Positions 39,000-51,200 of a stretch of DNA of 64,000 nucleotides are shown here, one piece after another (within the stretch, counting starts at the first letter, position 1; every line of letters starts with the position of its first letter). The notes below the pieces were generated by a model that was not told the DNA's origin, made no database searches, and saw nothing but the letters and a program-made list of their open reading frames with translations. This DNA is from Lyophyllum atratum (taxonomy: Eukaryota > Basidiomycota > Agaricomycetes > Agaricales > Lyophyllaceae): positions 1,488,001-1,552,000 of the forward strand of contig JACGCN010000004.1 in assembly GCA_014905825.1 (NCBI GenBank). The letters are read 5' to 3'. Position numbers and translations under genes: made by a program.

Positions 39000-40630
39000 T
39001 CATTGCATATATGACGATTTCAGCTGTAAGCCGTGGGTTGCCCCTGTTTTGCCTGACTCGACTTCGTCAACAGTATATCGAATACACTGTGCGATGCTCC
39101 ATTGAGGCCGATAGCTAGATTACCGCATCAGATGCAAGAATCATCGAGAGTGTCATAAAACACGTACCCAAGAATCTTTCTCGCCCGAGAATCATCTAAG
39201 GTTATGTGGTTTAGGTATTCTAGAGTAGAGGGTTGCAAGTAAACCAGTTGGCCAATCCATTTTGGCACTAGACCTGGTGTATAGCCAAAGGGGAAGAAGA
39301 GAAGCAAGAGAACGTGATAGCGAAGGAAAAGGCAGGCCTCAACTAGATGGGCCAGGATATATATAAGCAGAGGGGGTATATCGTCCAGGATGACAGTACG
39401 GGTGGCAAAATGCTGCAAATATGGGGTACGTCAAATTCCCGGCAACCCGATCTCAAGTTGGATGCACATACCTTGACTGCTTCGCGAGTGTCTTGCAGTC
39501 GCCAAGCGGGATCTCTACCGGTAACCAGGAATGCCTGACCGCGCGCCTCTTTGACGTCCCTAACGAGGGCGTCTTCTAGTAGTAAGTGGGCAGCGGCAGC
39601 ATCCCAGACGCATATGTTCGTCGAACTCCATCCCTTGTCCCAAACCGGCACCCGTGGCATGGTCAGTGTGCTTGTTATCAGGCGGTCATTAGGTCCAATG
39701 ATCGTGCTACCCAACTAGAATGTCAGAAAACGGCAGCCGAACGTGTTGAATTACGCACTATCCAGGGCGAATAATTCCAGCGCGTAGACCATCAAGGCCG
39801 TCCGCCTTCTCCACCAGCTGCTCAGCAAGGAGTTTGGTGCGTGAGTAGCAGCTTTCAGACAGCTGTGCAGGAGGTAACGGCTGGTCAGGGTCACTGATCG
39901 TAGAAGTATCATTGAAATCCCAGCCCAGCCTCAGGAACTTGGGTCGAGGTATGACGGTATCACCCGTGGATGTGTAGATTAGCACCGCAGACGGGAGCTC
40001 TCTCACGACTGCAATTACATTCTCCAACCCTAACACGTTGATACGGTATGACGCGTTCCAACAGTATGACAACCGCTCCCAGAAACGTATAATGGCCGCG
40101 GTGTGGTATATTACATGGGGAGGCGTGCCAGTGCTTTCAAAAGAGCGGAGGCCCTCACGGATGGAGTTGAGAGACGTTATGTCCGTCTTGACAAAGGAAA
40201 CAGCGGGGTGCGATGCAATTGCCTTCGATGGGGGTTGGAGGTCAAGTATTCGGATGTTCGTCTCGCCTCGCAGCAGAAGAAGACGAACTATGTACCTGGA
40301 GAAGATGGTACGCGTCAGTCTGCAAATTTGTACCAGCTGTTGATAGACTCACGTTCCGAGAAACCCTGATCCACCTATGACAGCGTAGCCCAAAGATGTC
40401 GGATTCCTTGGAATTGACTTGAGCAGGTCGATGTCATCGTAGGTCGTCTGGTCCAGTCCTTCGCTGGTGAACGGGGCTGTGACTTGCGTCGAAGGTCCTC
40501 TGAGGCGTCTTGAAAGCTTATAAAGGTAGACCAGTATTAGCAGGCAAAGAAGGGACAGTGCAACGCTTGACCAACTCATGTGCGCCGATATCAGGAACAG
40601 GCACAACCTGAAGCGCCACGCGTTGAACAT
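39000..40630 (-). CDS. Membrane-anchored 3-beta-hydroxysteroid/sterol dehydrogenase-like SDR
   Basis: Extended short-chain dehydrogenase with an N-terminal membrane anchor: MFNAWRFRLCLFLI ... SVALSLLCLLILVYLYKL. The Rossmann motif is YAVIGGSGFLGT. NAD-binding acid: NIRILDLQPPS. The active site is YTSTGDTV for the Ser region and SCYSRTKLLAEQL for Tyr-x-x-x-Lys. GLRAGIIRPG and NICVWDAAAAHLLL are typical of 3-beta-HSD/ERG26 relatives. A hydrophobic stretch near the C-terminus (YHVLLLLFFPFGYTPG) may be a second membrane segment. The last exon reads YRPQWSIAQCIRYTVDEVES after splicing at 39166/39113 and ends SSYMQ-stop. It differs from the ERG26 gene at 53153, so it is a second family member with unknown substrate. 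Confidence 0.85.
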
Positions 40631-40877
40631 CTGAATGTCAAGTGCTGGATCCCGTTAAGCCCGGATAGCAGATTTGGCAAATCTATCAAGTAGTAATAAC
40701 GTCGTCCCTCAAATAAAATGATCATAGCCACATAGCCTACAGGGATTAACGAGTGGTTCCGCACAAGAGGGCGTATTTGTAGCTTCGATGTTTCTTCTAA
40801 GTGAATTCAAAACGGCTACGAGTACATGTGTACAGTCATCACCGTGTCTCCAAAGTCCCCGCGTTCCGAATGCCTAA

Positions 40878-43134
40878 CTAGCATAGATGAATCTGTCCGA
40901 CCGAAGGATCGTGGTCACTTATCCTCCCAGCAATGGAAGCCGCCCAGTTATTGATGTGGATATGCTCGAACTTGACGCCGCGCTCCTTGATTGCATTCGA
41001 AATGAATATATGGTCGAGCTGCTCCGAGTTCTGGTCGAAGATATAGCTGTATCGCTCGACCTCCGGGATCCCGGCCACCTCGTCTATGTCAGAGAGGACA
41101 TCGACAAGAGGCTGGTAGAGCGAGCGGGCCTGTAGGAATTCATTAAAGTCGCCAGCTAAAACGATGTTTGCGCCTTGATCTGCGGTCAAGATGGACTGAG
41201 CAAAAGACTATAGGGTTGCTGCTTTCATGTACTGACTTCTACAGAGGGATAGAAGAGGAACTCACTGCAACGAGACTGATCTGACTGGTCCGTGCATCTA
41301 ATGGCGAGTTGACAGGGGGACGGGCATCTCCCTGTGTCGAACTGCTGCCGCCTTTGGAGGCAAGATGCACGTTGATTGTAAAGAGTTTCTCTCCCTTGGG
41401 AGTCTCCCAGTGTGCAACGAGTGGTTTACGGGATTCGTTCCAGGCTCCATTCGTGGGTTCAATTCGGCCGGGGTTGAAGCTGCGTAGCGGATCAATTTCT
41501 GCATAGCGTGATGTCAAGAAATTTCTACCCACTTGAGTTTTGGTACCTGGGTCGGGGGCAGAACAACCTCAACTTTGTCAAGTGCGCCACCTGCAGGCGA
41601 TCCAGCAACGAGATTCAGTTTTTCAGCGCGGTACCTTGAAAATGCGTCAAGTTTGTAACATAGCAGGTAAAAGCGTCAAGTTTGTAACATAACAGGTGGA
41701 AAAAATGCCTTACAGGTAGGCTTGTCTGATATTCCCGCCAGGTACACCACCATCCTGTCCATCGACTGGAGCTATTTCAACAAAGCTGTAAGTGACGTTG
41801 CTGATTTTAGCGATGGCGTTGACGAGGTTGGTTAAGGTGAGATTGCCGGCGACGGTGCCATCGTTAGCAGTCCCAGAGTTATCTTGGATTTCCTGAACAA
41901 ACATGATGTCCGGAGTGTTGAGGAACGTAGCAATGTGGTCAGCAATGACTGGGAGATGAGCGGAGTTGGGTGCCATATTCTCAATCTGCATGATTCGTAA
42001 GACTTGGATCGACTTTGAAGGATTGAAAACTGTACGTTGTAGTCACCGAAAGTGATGACACAGTCGTTCTTGGGCTCGGTTTTCAACTTCGTGGGTTCCA
42101 CGGCACCATTTGCTGGCGAAATGACAGAGGGAGCGGTGGTTGGGAGGATGTAATAGAACCCGAATCTGATGGGGTTGGATTCAAATTGCTAACCAGGAAA
42201 ACCCGAGGAAACCTGAAGACGCACTGGTAGGTGACAACTCCTGTAATGTCGCTCAAATTCAAACCAAGTGCCACTGCTGGGTTCTTGGTTTTATCGAGAG
42301 GAGCTCCAATAAGAATCGCCTCAGGATTCGAATCGGGAATGCCTCCAGGCCCTGGGAATGAGGTAAGGGGGCGCGTTTCGATGTAGACGCGGCAAAGACG
42401 TTACCGAATGTAAGTGTTAATCCGCCACGTTGATTTTTACCCGTCACCTTCCAGTCTCCATGAACCCAGAATTCGCCAAAGCGATTAGGAAATCCTAGTG
42501 TGATTGGCTTCTTGACCTGCACTAGCTGTCCCTCAAGACTCTCCCAAAAGTCCAAGCCATACTTGTCCGGCTGCAGCGTGGCGTTGACGGTCTCAACGCG
42601 ACTAACATTGTTGGGCACGGAAAGGAATCCATCTGGACCAACATCCAGAGGAGTCAAGTGTTGGGTGGGCGGGCTTCTGTCTACACCGAGAACCACGGGT
42701 TTGACAGTATTATTTGACGAAAGGACAGTGATGTTGGTTGGGGACGTGATCTCCGTGACGAAGAGGTCATTGGGTGCTGTTTTGGAACGGAATTCCGAGA
42801 CTATTCCACCAAGAGAGACGATATCCCCCACGGAAACATTGCCCAAAATGGTAGCGGAGGTGGAGAAAACGTTGAGTCCATTGGATACGCGAATGTCGTC
42901 CACAGGTTCGCCAGCGATCCAAAATCCACTTGATCCCTGGTTTCAAAGTAAACAGTGAACTGTGCTCTAAGGCCGAATTCCGCCTACCTTAGCAGTCACC
43001 AAGCCGGTGACGTTGCTCACGAGTTGGCCGACAAGTGGGCTTTGGAACCCAGGTCCTTGGATTTCATTAACTGTTGTTGACGATGCCGCAGTTATGCAGC
43101 TCGTCACGAACCCTAAGAGATAGAGCCAGTTCAT
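40878..43134 (-). CDS. Secreted endonuclease/exonuclease/phosphatase-family enzyme (ExeM/NucH-like extracellular nuclease)
   Basis: Start MNWLYLLGFVTSCITAASST is a signal peptide. The N-terminal half, with NEIQGPGFQSPLVGQ, VSVGDIVSLGGIVSEF and DFWESLEGQLVQVKKP, resembles the OB-fold region of bacterial extracellular nucleases. The catalytic EEP fold has FGDYNIENM after splicing, IMFVQEIQDNSGT (metal-binding Glu), FTINVHLASKGGS (His), NIVLAGDFNEFLQ (Asp-x-Asn) and GRISDHDPSVGQ (Ser-Asp-His). All expected catalytic residues are present. Multiple Asn-x-Ser/Thr sites fit a secreted glycoprotein. Substrate may be extracellular DNA, giving phosphate or nucleosides; a phosphodiester other than DNA is possible. 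One intron contains a 29-base tandem repeat. The stop is at 40878 (QIHLC). Confidence 0.88.
41644..41701. repeat. 29-bp direct repeat inside an intron of the nuclease gene
   Basis: Two adjacent copies of gcgtcaagtttgtaacata... differ at few bases. They lie in the intron between the QAYL and YRAEKL codons. The intron is about 90 bases, longer than most here, and the excess equals the duplication plus a few bases. Confidence 0.75.
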
Positions 43135-43807
43135 GGTGTATGCGAAGCCGGTTTGGATAGCCGCAAGGAAGGGGGAGCTACTTGCATTCTAGGATCACCC
43201 CCTGGTATTAAATACAACGAGTTCAACATCAGGGATATAGGCACAGAAACGCACTGTCCCAAAGGTTGAACCACATGCAACTGTCGCCCATAATTCCATT
43301 CTGGAAGCCGCTTGGGCGGGATTACTGATGTTTGTCGCGTGAGGGTGTGAGGATAAGGCATCAATTGGTCAAGCATGTGCATAGGCTTTCCGGGTGGCAC
43401 ATGTTGAACGAGGGACGGGACCGCACGAGGTCAATATAGTTCCATTTCCAGTAGTTAAGCCCGGATGAAGTGTCCAAGCGAACCTTGTCCACCGTTCTGC
43501 CGGTTCGCCCGCATCTGCTGTTGAGGAACGTTCGAGGGACTGATACTTTCTCAGGGCTGGTCATTGATCGTGCCAAGTCATGGTTGGGTGATTCGAAGTC
43601 GAATTCCTTGCACGCGTACCGTCCTCTACCATCGCATACCTCAAGACTTTCCGGAAAGTTTAATTCTGAGCTTGTCACTGTTTCAATGCGTACTTAAAGT
43701 AAGTCTATGGATACAACCAACAAAAAGGGATCCAGCCGTGATGAGAACGAGAGTTCTAATGCATGTCAAAACAAGTCCCCGAAAAACGCGCGACTGCCAT
43801 CTACCGC
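43135..43807. other. Intergenic region
   Basis: About 670 bases between two minus-strand genes: promoter of the nuclease gene and 3' UTR of the next gene upstream. An open frame at 43361-43678 lacks family features and is not called. Confidence 0.4.
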
Positions 43808-45256
43808 CTATGCAATGGCAGCGCGACATTGGTTGTTCTGCTGGTCACACTGACCAACGCTGAGCCCGGTAGCTCGGCCAGCTGCTGAATTGGCAACATT
43901 CGCACATTTATTGTGCTGGATGTCACAAGAGCGTCCGAGGGCAGCACCGACGTTGAGGAAGTCATCAGAGCCCTGAACGGCAAAGCCACGTCCACCAGGA
44001 GTGACGGCCGGCGCAGTCTGACCACCAACTATAAATCGAAATGTTGAGTGGAGAGAACGGGAAGAGGGAGTGAAGGATACTCGCGAGCACCGGTGAACTT
44101 CTGAAGGTTTCCAGCAGCAGAGCCGGGGGCAGGGGTAGGGGCGGCGGTGATAGTGACACCACTGAAGTTTTAGTTACTTAGCTATGATTTCACAAACAAG
44201 ATGCACAACTCACGGAGCAGCAGTGGTAGCGGCTGGAGCCTGAGTAGCGGCACCTCCGGCCGTAACCGTCACGATGACCGCTATAGTCGGGCGTCAGCGT
44301 AAGACATACTCGAAAGTGGAGGAAATGCGACGAACGTGGGGGGCAAGTGGCCTCCGCAGCGCCGTTTCCTGCGTTACCACCTGCATTTCCAGCCTCGCCA
44401 CCCGCGTTTCCAGCATTATTTCCAGCACCGCCGCCTGCAACAGCAGCATCAATCTCAGCAGCGCTAGCATCAGGCACCAAGAGGTTCTGAGTGATGATGC
44501 AGCCGATTGGGTCGTCAGTCGTATCGCAAGTGTTGCCTTTGGCTGTGGCATCGTTCAAATCACCGGGGGCAAACGTTCCAGCCTTCAGGGCGTCTTGAGG
44601 GTCACCTCCTACACTATGGATTTGCTTGGCAAGTTCAAGAGTGATTGCCTTGTTCACCACAGCAGCATTGGTCGAAGCAGGGTCCTGATTCACGTGCGTT
44701 AGAAAGATAAGATGAACTAGAATGGCCTCGGCGAACCTGATGCTGCTGAATGACTGCGATTTCGGGGTTCTTGGCTGAGATGCTGGTGCACTTATCGGTA
44801 ACAAGTCCAATCTTTCCAGAGTTGCGTTCCAGAGCACGATAAATCAAGGCGTCCACCTGGCCTTGGACATCACCAACAGCCTTAGCATTGGTGAAGGCTT
44901 GATCGGCAGTCGCTTGTTGAAGACATGTTGCGTCCTGATTTGGGTAAGGAAGTTTTATGACGTAGTGCATGGGACGATAGAATTACGTACAGCGATCTTG
45001 CCAGCACCACCAGCGGCAGCAGCGTTACCCAGAAGACCAAAAACCGGATCGGCGATGTTGTCCGGGTTGTTCAGAGCCAGGCTTTTGCGAACAGAGGTGA
45101 GGAACTGTTCATGAGAGTGTTCTAGCGCCTGCGTCAGTGTACCGAAATGTTCACGAGGAGTATAGCATATTTACCTTGAGGCACTTCACGTCTGATTGGG
45201 AGAGCGAAAGCAGAAGAAACGCAGAGAAGGGCCAGCACAGCGGACTTGAAAGACAT
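43808..45256 (-). CDS. Secreted Ala/Gly-rich protein with CDxQxNxC-type C-terminal motif
   Basis: Start MSFKSAVLALLCVSSAFALP is a signal peptide, followed by a likely Kex2 site (IRRE). The middle has CLQQATADQAFTNAKAVGDV and CDTTDDPIGCIITQNLLVPD. A low-complexity Gly/Ala/Asn stretch follows (AGGGAGNNAGNAGG), then Thr/Ala/Pro-rich segments likely to be O-glycosylated. The end is the best-conserved part: GRGFAVQGSDDFLNV, RSCDIQHNKCANVANS and VGQCDQQNNQCRAAIA-stop. This Cys-Asp-x-Gln-x-Asn-x-Cys pairing is common in secreted cell-wall-associated proteins of mushrooms; no function is known to me. A TATAAAA box lies at 45496-45502 and the leader probably contains an intron. Confidence 0.8.
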
Positions 45257-46428
45257 GACAAAAAAATCTCGGACGGAAGGTTGGCGTATTCGGGCGAAAA
45301 GAAAGTGAGTGTCAATTGAATGGACAGTGCCCGCGACCTGGAATCCATTGAACCAGTAGCTCATAGTACAGGGCTTGGAAATGACGTACTTGAAGAACTT
45401 GCAATGAGAGGTCGGACAAGAACCAGTCTTGGGAAAGGAACAAGCAGAAGAGAAGAAGGGATGTGAGATATCATAGCACCAATAAAGCACTACGCTTTTA
45501 TAGCGGAACTCTGGCCAGCGAGCCGAGCGCCGAAAGCAACATATGGTATCTTCGGCCTTCTTGTGTCCTTTCCGATGGTAGGTTCTATGGTTACTGACTG
45601 TCGTTGATAATATCATCTCCTTTACCGCCGCGCCGTTCTTCTTGTAAAGAGTCCGAGCGCCAGCATAGATGCGGATAACAAGCAAGGCCGGGCTGGCGTC
45701 CAAGGCGATCCATGGTGTCTAGACAGATGCATCATCGCGTCTCTGTCGCATCCTGTATCGGATGGCATGCATAGACCACTTCTCATAAAAGCGACTTGTG
45801 TCGCCTTGGATGCACACGCCGAGCACAGTTGTCGGCCTTCAGAACTTTCATATGTGCCTTGAGGCTGGAGCAACCTCCTTGAGCCTCTATAACTCCGAAG
45901 TTGTTACGTGTAAATAGGCACCGCTGATCGATGATCACCGACACCGGTCACTTTGGAAACAGGAGGAGAGAATCGAGGTCGGGGAACGACTGTCCTTAAG
46001 GATATGTCGTAGAACCGATGGTATGATGCAGGACTGAATGCCGTTGAGAAAGTGAGAAGTTCGAAGGGGCGCTCATATGATGCTAACTTGTAAGCCATCC
46101 GTGTATTGACAGCATATAGCTCAGAAGTAGCTAGTCCAGATGGACCACGTCAGTAGAGGAGACTGGTATTCGCCCCGAGCATCCCTACCATCCACTGAAT
46201 TGGTGCGTGAAAGTTTATTAAGGGAGGGTTTGAGCAAATCCCTGTCTAGATGACTCTAGTCCAGTTGGCTTGGTTACTATTCGCCTATTAGCGCGATAAG
46301 GAGAGGACTGACCATCCCACCAAGATTTCAAACTATGGAACTGGGCATAGCGGTCAGCTATCCATCGTGAAGTGGAATAGAGTTAACCACATGACAAAAA
46401 CAACCTGGGTATGCCGGACATGGGAGAA
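45257..46428. other. Intergenic region, about 1.2 kb
   Basis: Contains the promoter of the secreted-protein gene (TATA at 45496) and the 3' UTR of the mitochondrial protein gene. Short open frames such as 45904-46098 on the minus strand have no recognisable features. No repeat or RNA gene was seen. Confidence 0.4.
45496..45502 (-). promoter_or_regulatory. TATA box of the secreted Cys-motif protein gene
   Basis: TATAAAA on the minus strand 240 bases before the ATG at 45256. The long distance suggests an intron in the 5' UTR; possible donors exist near 45390. Confidence 0.5.
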
Positions 46429-47158
46429 TTAGATTCGAACGGTTGTCGAGTTTTTCTTTGATAGTGCTTGGAGATCTTGTTCTAAACCACAAGATGATTA
46501 GCCACATTCAAGCCAAGGGTAATACATTTAACCCACGTATGCCCCAAACGTGCGAGCGCAGATCTAAAAATTCTGTGTGAAAAGGACGAGTTAACTTCAC
46601 ATGGGAATCGTGTAAAGGTCTGATATACTAACCGACGTGTAAACCGTCAAGAAGTTTCTTAGTCTCCGCGCGAACTCGAGCGACGTCCTCTTTTGAAGCG
46701 GACGCTTGACCGAGGGCCTTGAGGTCCTTTTCGACGGCCTCTATTCTTCGTACGTGTGCGGATATCTGCGCACCACAAGGTATAAGCACAGAACCTGGGG
46801 CTGGGAGCAATGAGGGGATGACCTTTTCTGTATTAATCTGCAACGTTTCGACGCTGGCCTGCAGTGCTGCTGAAGCTTGTTGATATTCTTCTAACAAGTG
46901 GTATGCGGCGAATGAGGAGGCAAGCGAGAAGCCAAATAAGAATCCAAAAATCCTAATAGGAATGTGAGAACACGTCGAGATGCAACTATAGATATTGAAT
47001 CACCCTCCACGGAAACCACCAACGGGTTTCTTCTGTACTTGCACTGTTCCAAGGTTCCCGGTGGCCTCATCTCTCAAAATACGAGCGTTTGAGAAAAGAC
47101 GGGTTTGGGTATAGCGTGGAAGAGTGCGAGTAGCAGACAGACAGCGTAAAGATGCCAT
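46429..47158 (-). CDS. Small mitochondrial membrane protein with coiled coil (function unknown)
   Basis: About 155 residues. The N-terminus MASLRCLSATRTLPRYTQTR...LFSNARIL is Arg/Ser-rich without acids, as in a mitochondrial presequence. After an intron (GGA GG|G ATT) comes one membrane segment, IFGFLFGFSLASSFAAYHLL. Then a heptad-rich coiled coil, VETLQINTEKISAHVRRIEA with VEKDLKALGQ, and ARVRAETKKLLDGLH. The last two exons give VEFLDLRSHVWGIQQDLQAL and end STTVRI-stop. All splice junctions are GT-AG and in frame. The layout is that of an inner-membrane single-pass protein facing the matrix or intermembrane space. I recognise it as conserved in fungi but cannot name it. Divergent from POP1 over 196 bases. 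Confidence 0.75.
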
Positions 47159-47354
47159 TGTCGATGCTGCTGGAGTCCAGGGTACACGGGTCGGGACCGT
47201 CGGGCGCTCAGTTCAAGTTGATTCCAAGTTGCCGCGTTGCGGTCATATCACCGCAAGGCACGTGACTTCCAATACTCAATTTCGTTGAGTCGGAGTCGGT
47301 CCGTTGACCACCGTTGTCACCAGTGACGACAAAGGACCGCATCAGTGGACGACT
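47159..47354. promoter_or_regulatory. Bidirectional promoter, mitochondrial protein / POP1
   Basis: Only 196 bases separate the two ATGs of this divergent pair, so both promoters must share this DNA. No TATA box is evident; a cacgtg occurs near 47259. Confidence 0.5.
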
Positions 47355-50300
47355 ATGGCTTCTAAACGCAAGGGCGGGGTAGAAGAGCCTACAGGACGCG
47401 AGAAGAAGAAGCAAAAGATGGCTATCGCACGAACAATCGCGGTGCAAGCTGTGAAAACCGTATCTTTCTCAGAGAATGCCATAGCAGGACCCTCATCCAA
47501 ACCAGGCGTTAACAGTGAGATATAAATTGCTATGGTCTAATATCCAATACATTAAACTATACGATTCCAGGTATGCGTGGTCTTCCAAGTACCATTGACG
47601 TCGAGAAGTTCTCAGAGGTACGACATCAATTCGATGTCATAACCACTATGATCTGATTTTGCAACGGCAGGCTCGAGCCTTCGAGATTGACGCTATGCAT
47701 ACTGCTATGAAAAATGCCAGGCGAGTCGGTGTATGTGCTTCCGTTGAATGTAATAAATAACCCGCTATTTAGTGCGAGCTCGACATCTAGAGCATGGCAG
47801 GCTCTTCCTCGTCATTTACGTCGAAGGGCAGCTAGTCATGATGTGCGCCGGGTCCCTCTTCGACTCCGCGAAAAGGCTCGTGCAGAGGTACCTATCAAAT
47901 TATCTGTTCCACGTCTCTCAAATCGCAGACCGTAAGACTTACCCAGATGGACCCTGTTCGCAAGAAGGCGCTGGGTCGCGCGACGTCAAGATTAGGAAAG
48001 AGCAAGCGCCTGAAACGAACAGAGCTATTTGCCAGACGACAACGTTCGTCCCCTGTAATTTTTGATGATTCGGCATACCAAGAAATTATTGTTTAGGGGA
48101 TAAACTTTGGCTCGAGACACATATATGGCACGCAAAGCGAATGAAAATGGAGAACATGTGGGGATACAGACTCGTGTGCCTTTTCTTGATAGATGCTCTA
48201 CATACGCTAACGGCCCATCAGGCAATCCATCCCACTGAAAAAGCATTTCGTCCATCGCATAGAGCCTCAATTCATGGGTCGATCCTTCACGATGCCTCCT
48301 ATTATTCGCTAGTCGAGCTCAAGGGGCCCGAATTCCTTCTCAAGAAAATTCTAGACAATTGCTGTGACCCCCATGGCCCAGGCCCAGGATCGAAAAGGTA
48401 GTTCTCAACAGACATAATTCTTTGCTAGGCTTTCATGTCTGTTCTAGGTATACCGCCGGTTCCCGTGTCCTGGAGACGTATATCTACAAGCCTGGGTCTT
48501 TTCCATTCGATCTCATTTCCCCTATTACCATAATTTGGAAGGCCTTGCCCTCTAATTCGAACTCAACCGTAGAACCTTCGGAAAATGCTGTCCAACAGGA
48601 AAATGCTCCCGAAAGGAGTGATCCGACTCGAAAGCGTGGAATGAAAACGAAGGGGAAGGGAAAGTCGAAGGAGAAGGAGAAGGAGCACACGCCTGCTCTT
48701 CCACCCAGCCCCGAGACAACCAGAGTAATTTGGTTACGAACGCACCCCTCCTCCTATGAGGATGTCTTGTCCTCTCTCCAGACGTCCACATCACTGGCAC
48801 TTGATGCTGCAAAATCCGAAAACGGAGGAAAGAAGTTTGAAGTTGAAATCGCAGATTTAAGAGGGCAGGTCAATGCATTTGAGATCATGGGACCAAAGTC
48901 AAACCAAGTTTTGAGGGGTGCTTTGAGTCCTATACCTCAGGATCAACGGGCAGACTTCAAGGCGGTATGTACTACGCTGACTTCGCCTCAAGTGATTATT
49001 AACAAGATGGTCATTCAGTTCTGGTCTCGTTTGACGAACGTGCAAACATCTGCAGAGCTGGGTCGTGGAATAGTCGTAGGGTTTAAGGTCGCAGATCCGC
49101 GTCTCAAGTAAGTTTTCGTGCCTCTTACATTTACCGCATACTCATTATTCTCGTAGATTTCCACCGAAAAATGCCACAGTTCAAGCCCCATCATCGGATT
49201 ACAGGGTGGCAAACACCGTCATCCCTTCATCCCAGCTAGCCCAGAGCGAGATTTGGGATGAGACTACTAGAGCATCTTTAGCAAATCCTCGTTACAAAAA
49301 AAAGGATCTGGATGAGCGTCGATCGAAGGTACCACCAGTCTCTATTCGTGTAATGCCGTCCACTGAAACGAGAGATTTCCACAGCTTTTGATTCCTGGAA
49401 CACACCTCACCCCTGGGAGGCAGGACGATCGCATCCCAGTTCTTCTTATCCAGCGTTCACTCGAGAGGCCAGATTCCAAGACTCAGGGAATCCACGGCTG
49501 GACGTTAATCGTCCCCGCCGGCTGGTCTATGGCTTTCTTCAGCTCCCTCACGTTTACCGGTACGCGTGTCGGTGGACAGCGCGAGCGGCAAACGCAGGCA
49601 TTCGAAGCAGGGACACCATACTTCCCCCGCGACCTTCCAACCTCCACCGGATATGAGACATACGCGTCGACGCGAGAAAAGGAAGAGCAGGCAAAATGGG
49701 AAAGGAAACCCCCAGCGAAGCGGCCCAATTTCGAAAAACTGGGAACGAGCAGCCCGTGGAGAGCCGATTGGGAGGCCATTCTTGGCTTCCCAAGCCGTAA
49801 ACGCATATTCCAGGAAGTGGAGGAGGTCGAGGGTGGCGGTTTGGTGACAACGCAGAGGGAACAGCTAGCTACCCAAGCAGCAACTGAAATGGGTCCTAAG
49901 GTCTGGTTACTGCGGGGGAGTGAAGTCCCTCTTGTCCTGTCCAACATCTCGAAGCTCTTCAACCATGGTGCTGGGTTAATGCAAGAGATCAATCGACTAC
50001 GAGCGAAACGAGGTCATGAACAGTTGGATCCCTCTGTCAAGGCGGATGACCTCATGAAAGGGGCTCTAGTGTCCGTCAGAGTCGAGATGTGCAAGCGCGG
50101 TGATCCAGAGGACCTTGCCATCGTTTATTCTGTAGACGATAACGAGGCAAAGAGGTGGGAGGAGGTCTTGCGCAACCCCAGGGACCCGAAACTTGCTCTT
50201 GATATGGAAACTCCAGAAGAGGTCGAGGCGAGTTTCTTGATCTATTGCTTCTTGACCAGTCCTTGATGAGCTGTGCAGTTATCGGAAATCGTTCCTCCAG

Positions 50301-50704
50301 AATCTTCTATGATCGGCCGCCTCACCATTGGGCATTTTTCTTTGTCACAAGGCCGGGGCTTTGGTATCGGTGCAATGCCTCTCGCCAAATACCTGGCATT
50401 ACAAGAGCAGAGCCAGAGGTGAGCTGCCCAGTAGATATATGCTGGTGGCTCTAACTAACCATCCCTGTTCGTCCAGATTACGTACAAATACAACTTCGCC
50501 GTACCCACCTCTGATGGTGAAAGTACGCAACGGAAATGGTCAGCGATGTCGCGTCGCACACGTAGAAATCTTGGCGACTTGATTTATTCAATAAATGTTG
50601 CGCCGCTTGACGGACTGGAAGCCATCTGGGAATGGGATGCAACAACGATTCCAGCGCTTGTCGTTGGCTCCTGTGTCATCGAACGTCTACGAGCTGATGC
50701 ATGA
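47355..50704 (+). CDS. POP1: Ribonuclease P/MRP protein subunit POP1
   Basis: Largest protein subunit of RNase P and RNase MRP, needed for tRNA 5' processing and rRNA maturation in the nucleus. Start MASKRKGGVEEPTGREKKKQ. The POP1 N-terminal blocks are spliced together: SMRGLPSTIDVEKFSEARAF, RAWQALPRHLRRRAASHDVR, LRLREKARAEMDPVRKKALG and LETHIWHAKRMKMENMWGYR. POPLD-like blocks follow further on (GIHGWTLIVPAGWSMAFFSS). The C-terminus has MIGRLTIGHFSLSQGRGFGI, KYLALQEQSQ and SMxVIERLRADA-like sequence ending at 50702-50704. A Lys/Glu-rich insertion (KGKGKSKEKEKE) sits in the middle. About ten short introns. Confidence 0.94.
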
Positions 50705-50877
50705 TCGCTTAACCTCAAGGAATAAAGAATCCTATCCGAATGGGCAGGTGGACAGGATAGGATACATCACAATGACTCTTTAGCGGTTATAGAATAACGA
50801 ATTCAATCTTCACCACTCATTTGATGCATAGCATAGCTGCGAGACACGACAATTCCGCGCCCTACACACCATGGCAA

Positions 50878-51200
50878 CTACTGTCTAACCCAGCGTGTTG
50901 CCTCTTTCTCTAGCGCCGATACTTTGATCCATTCTAACTTGGCAAACTGTGGCCGAGCGAAAAACTTGTCCATTTCCTCCCGTTCCAATGCGCAGAGGTT
51001 CTCGACTTCCTTCAGCAAGATAAGAAAAATTGTGGGTACGCAGGCCTATTGCCCGGGTTATCGAAGTTGGATCTTGCGAGGTGACAAAGGGACTCCCCAA
51101 GGGTGGCAAACAGTCTAGCAGCTGAATGGATCGCCAGTGGCAGACCTGCTCCGTTCATTGCATGTATAAGAACGGATTGCCACTGTGGCAGTTGGCTCAT
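50878..51200 (-). CDS. Possible small gene convergent with POP1 (unresolved exons)
   Basis: Two protein-like open stretches lie on the minus strand: MSQLPQWQSVLIHAMNGAGL...ARLFATLGESLCHLA (51200 downward), and LLKEVENLCALEREEMDKFF followed by ARPQFAKLEWIKVSALEKEA, ending at a TAG at 50878. A 48-base GT-AG segment with a branch-like GATAAC (about 51104-51057) lies between them, but joining it leaves the frames one base apart, so no full model is offered. The second stretch is helical and charged. It may be a real small gene with an intron placed differently, or a decayed one. Confidence 0.25.

Noticed and set aside
43361..43678. Minus-strand open frame of about 105 codons upstream of the nuclease gene
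   Set aside because: Low-quality composition and location in the promoter interval; no motif recognised.
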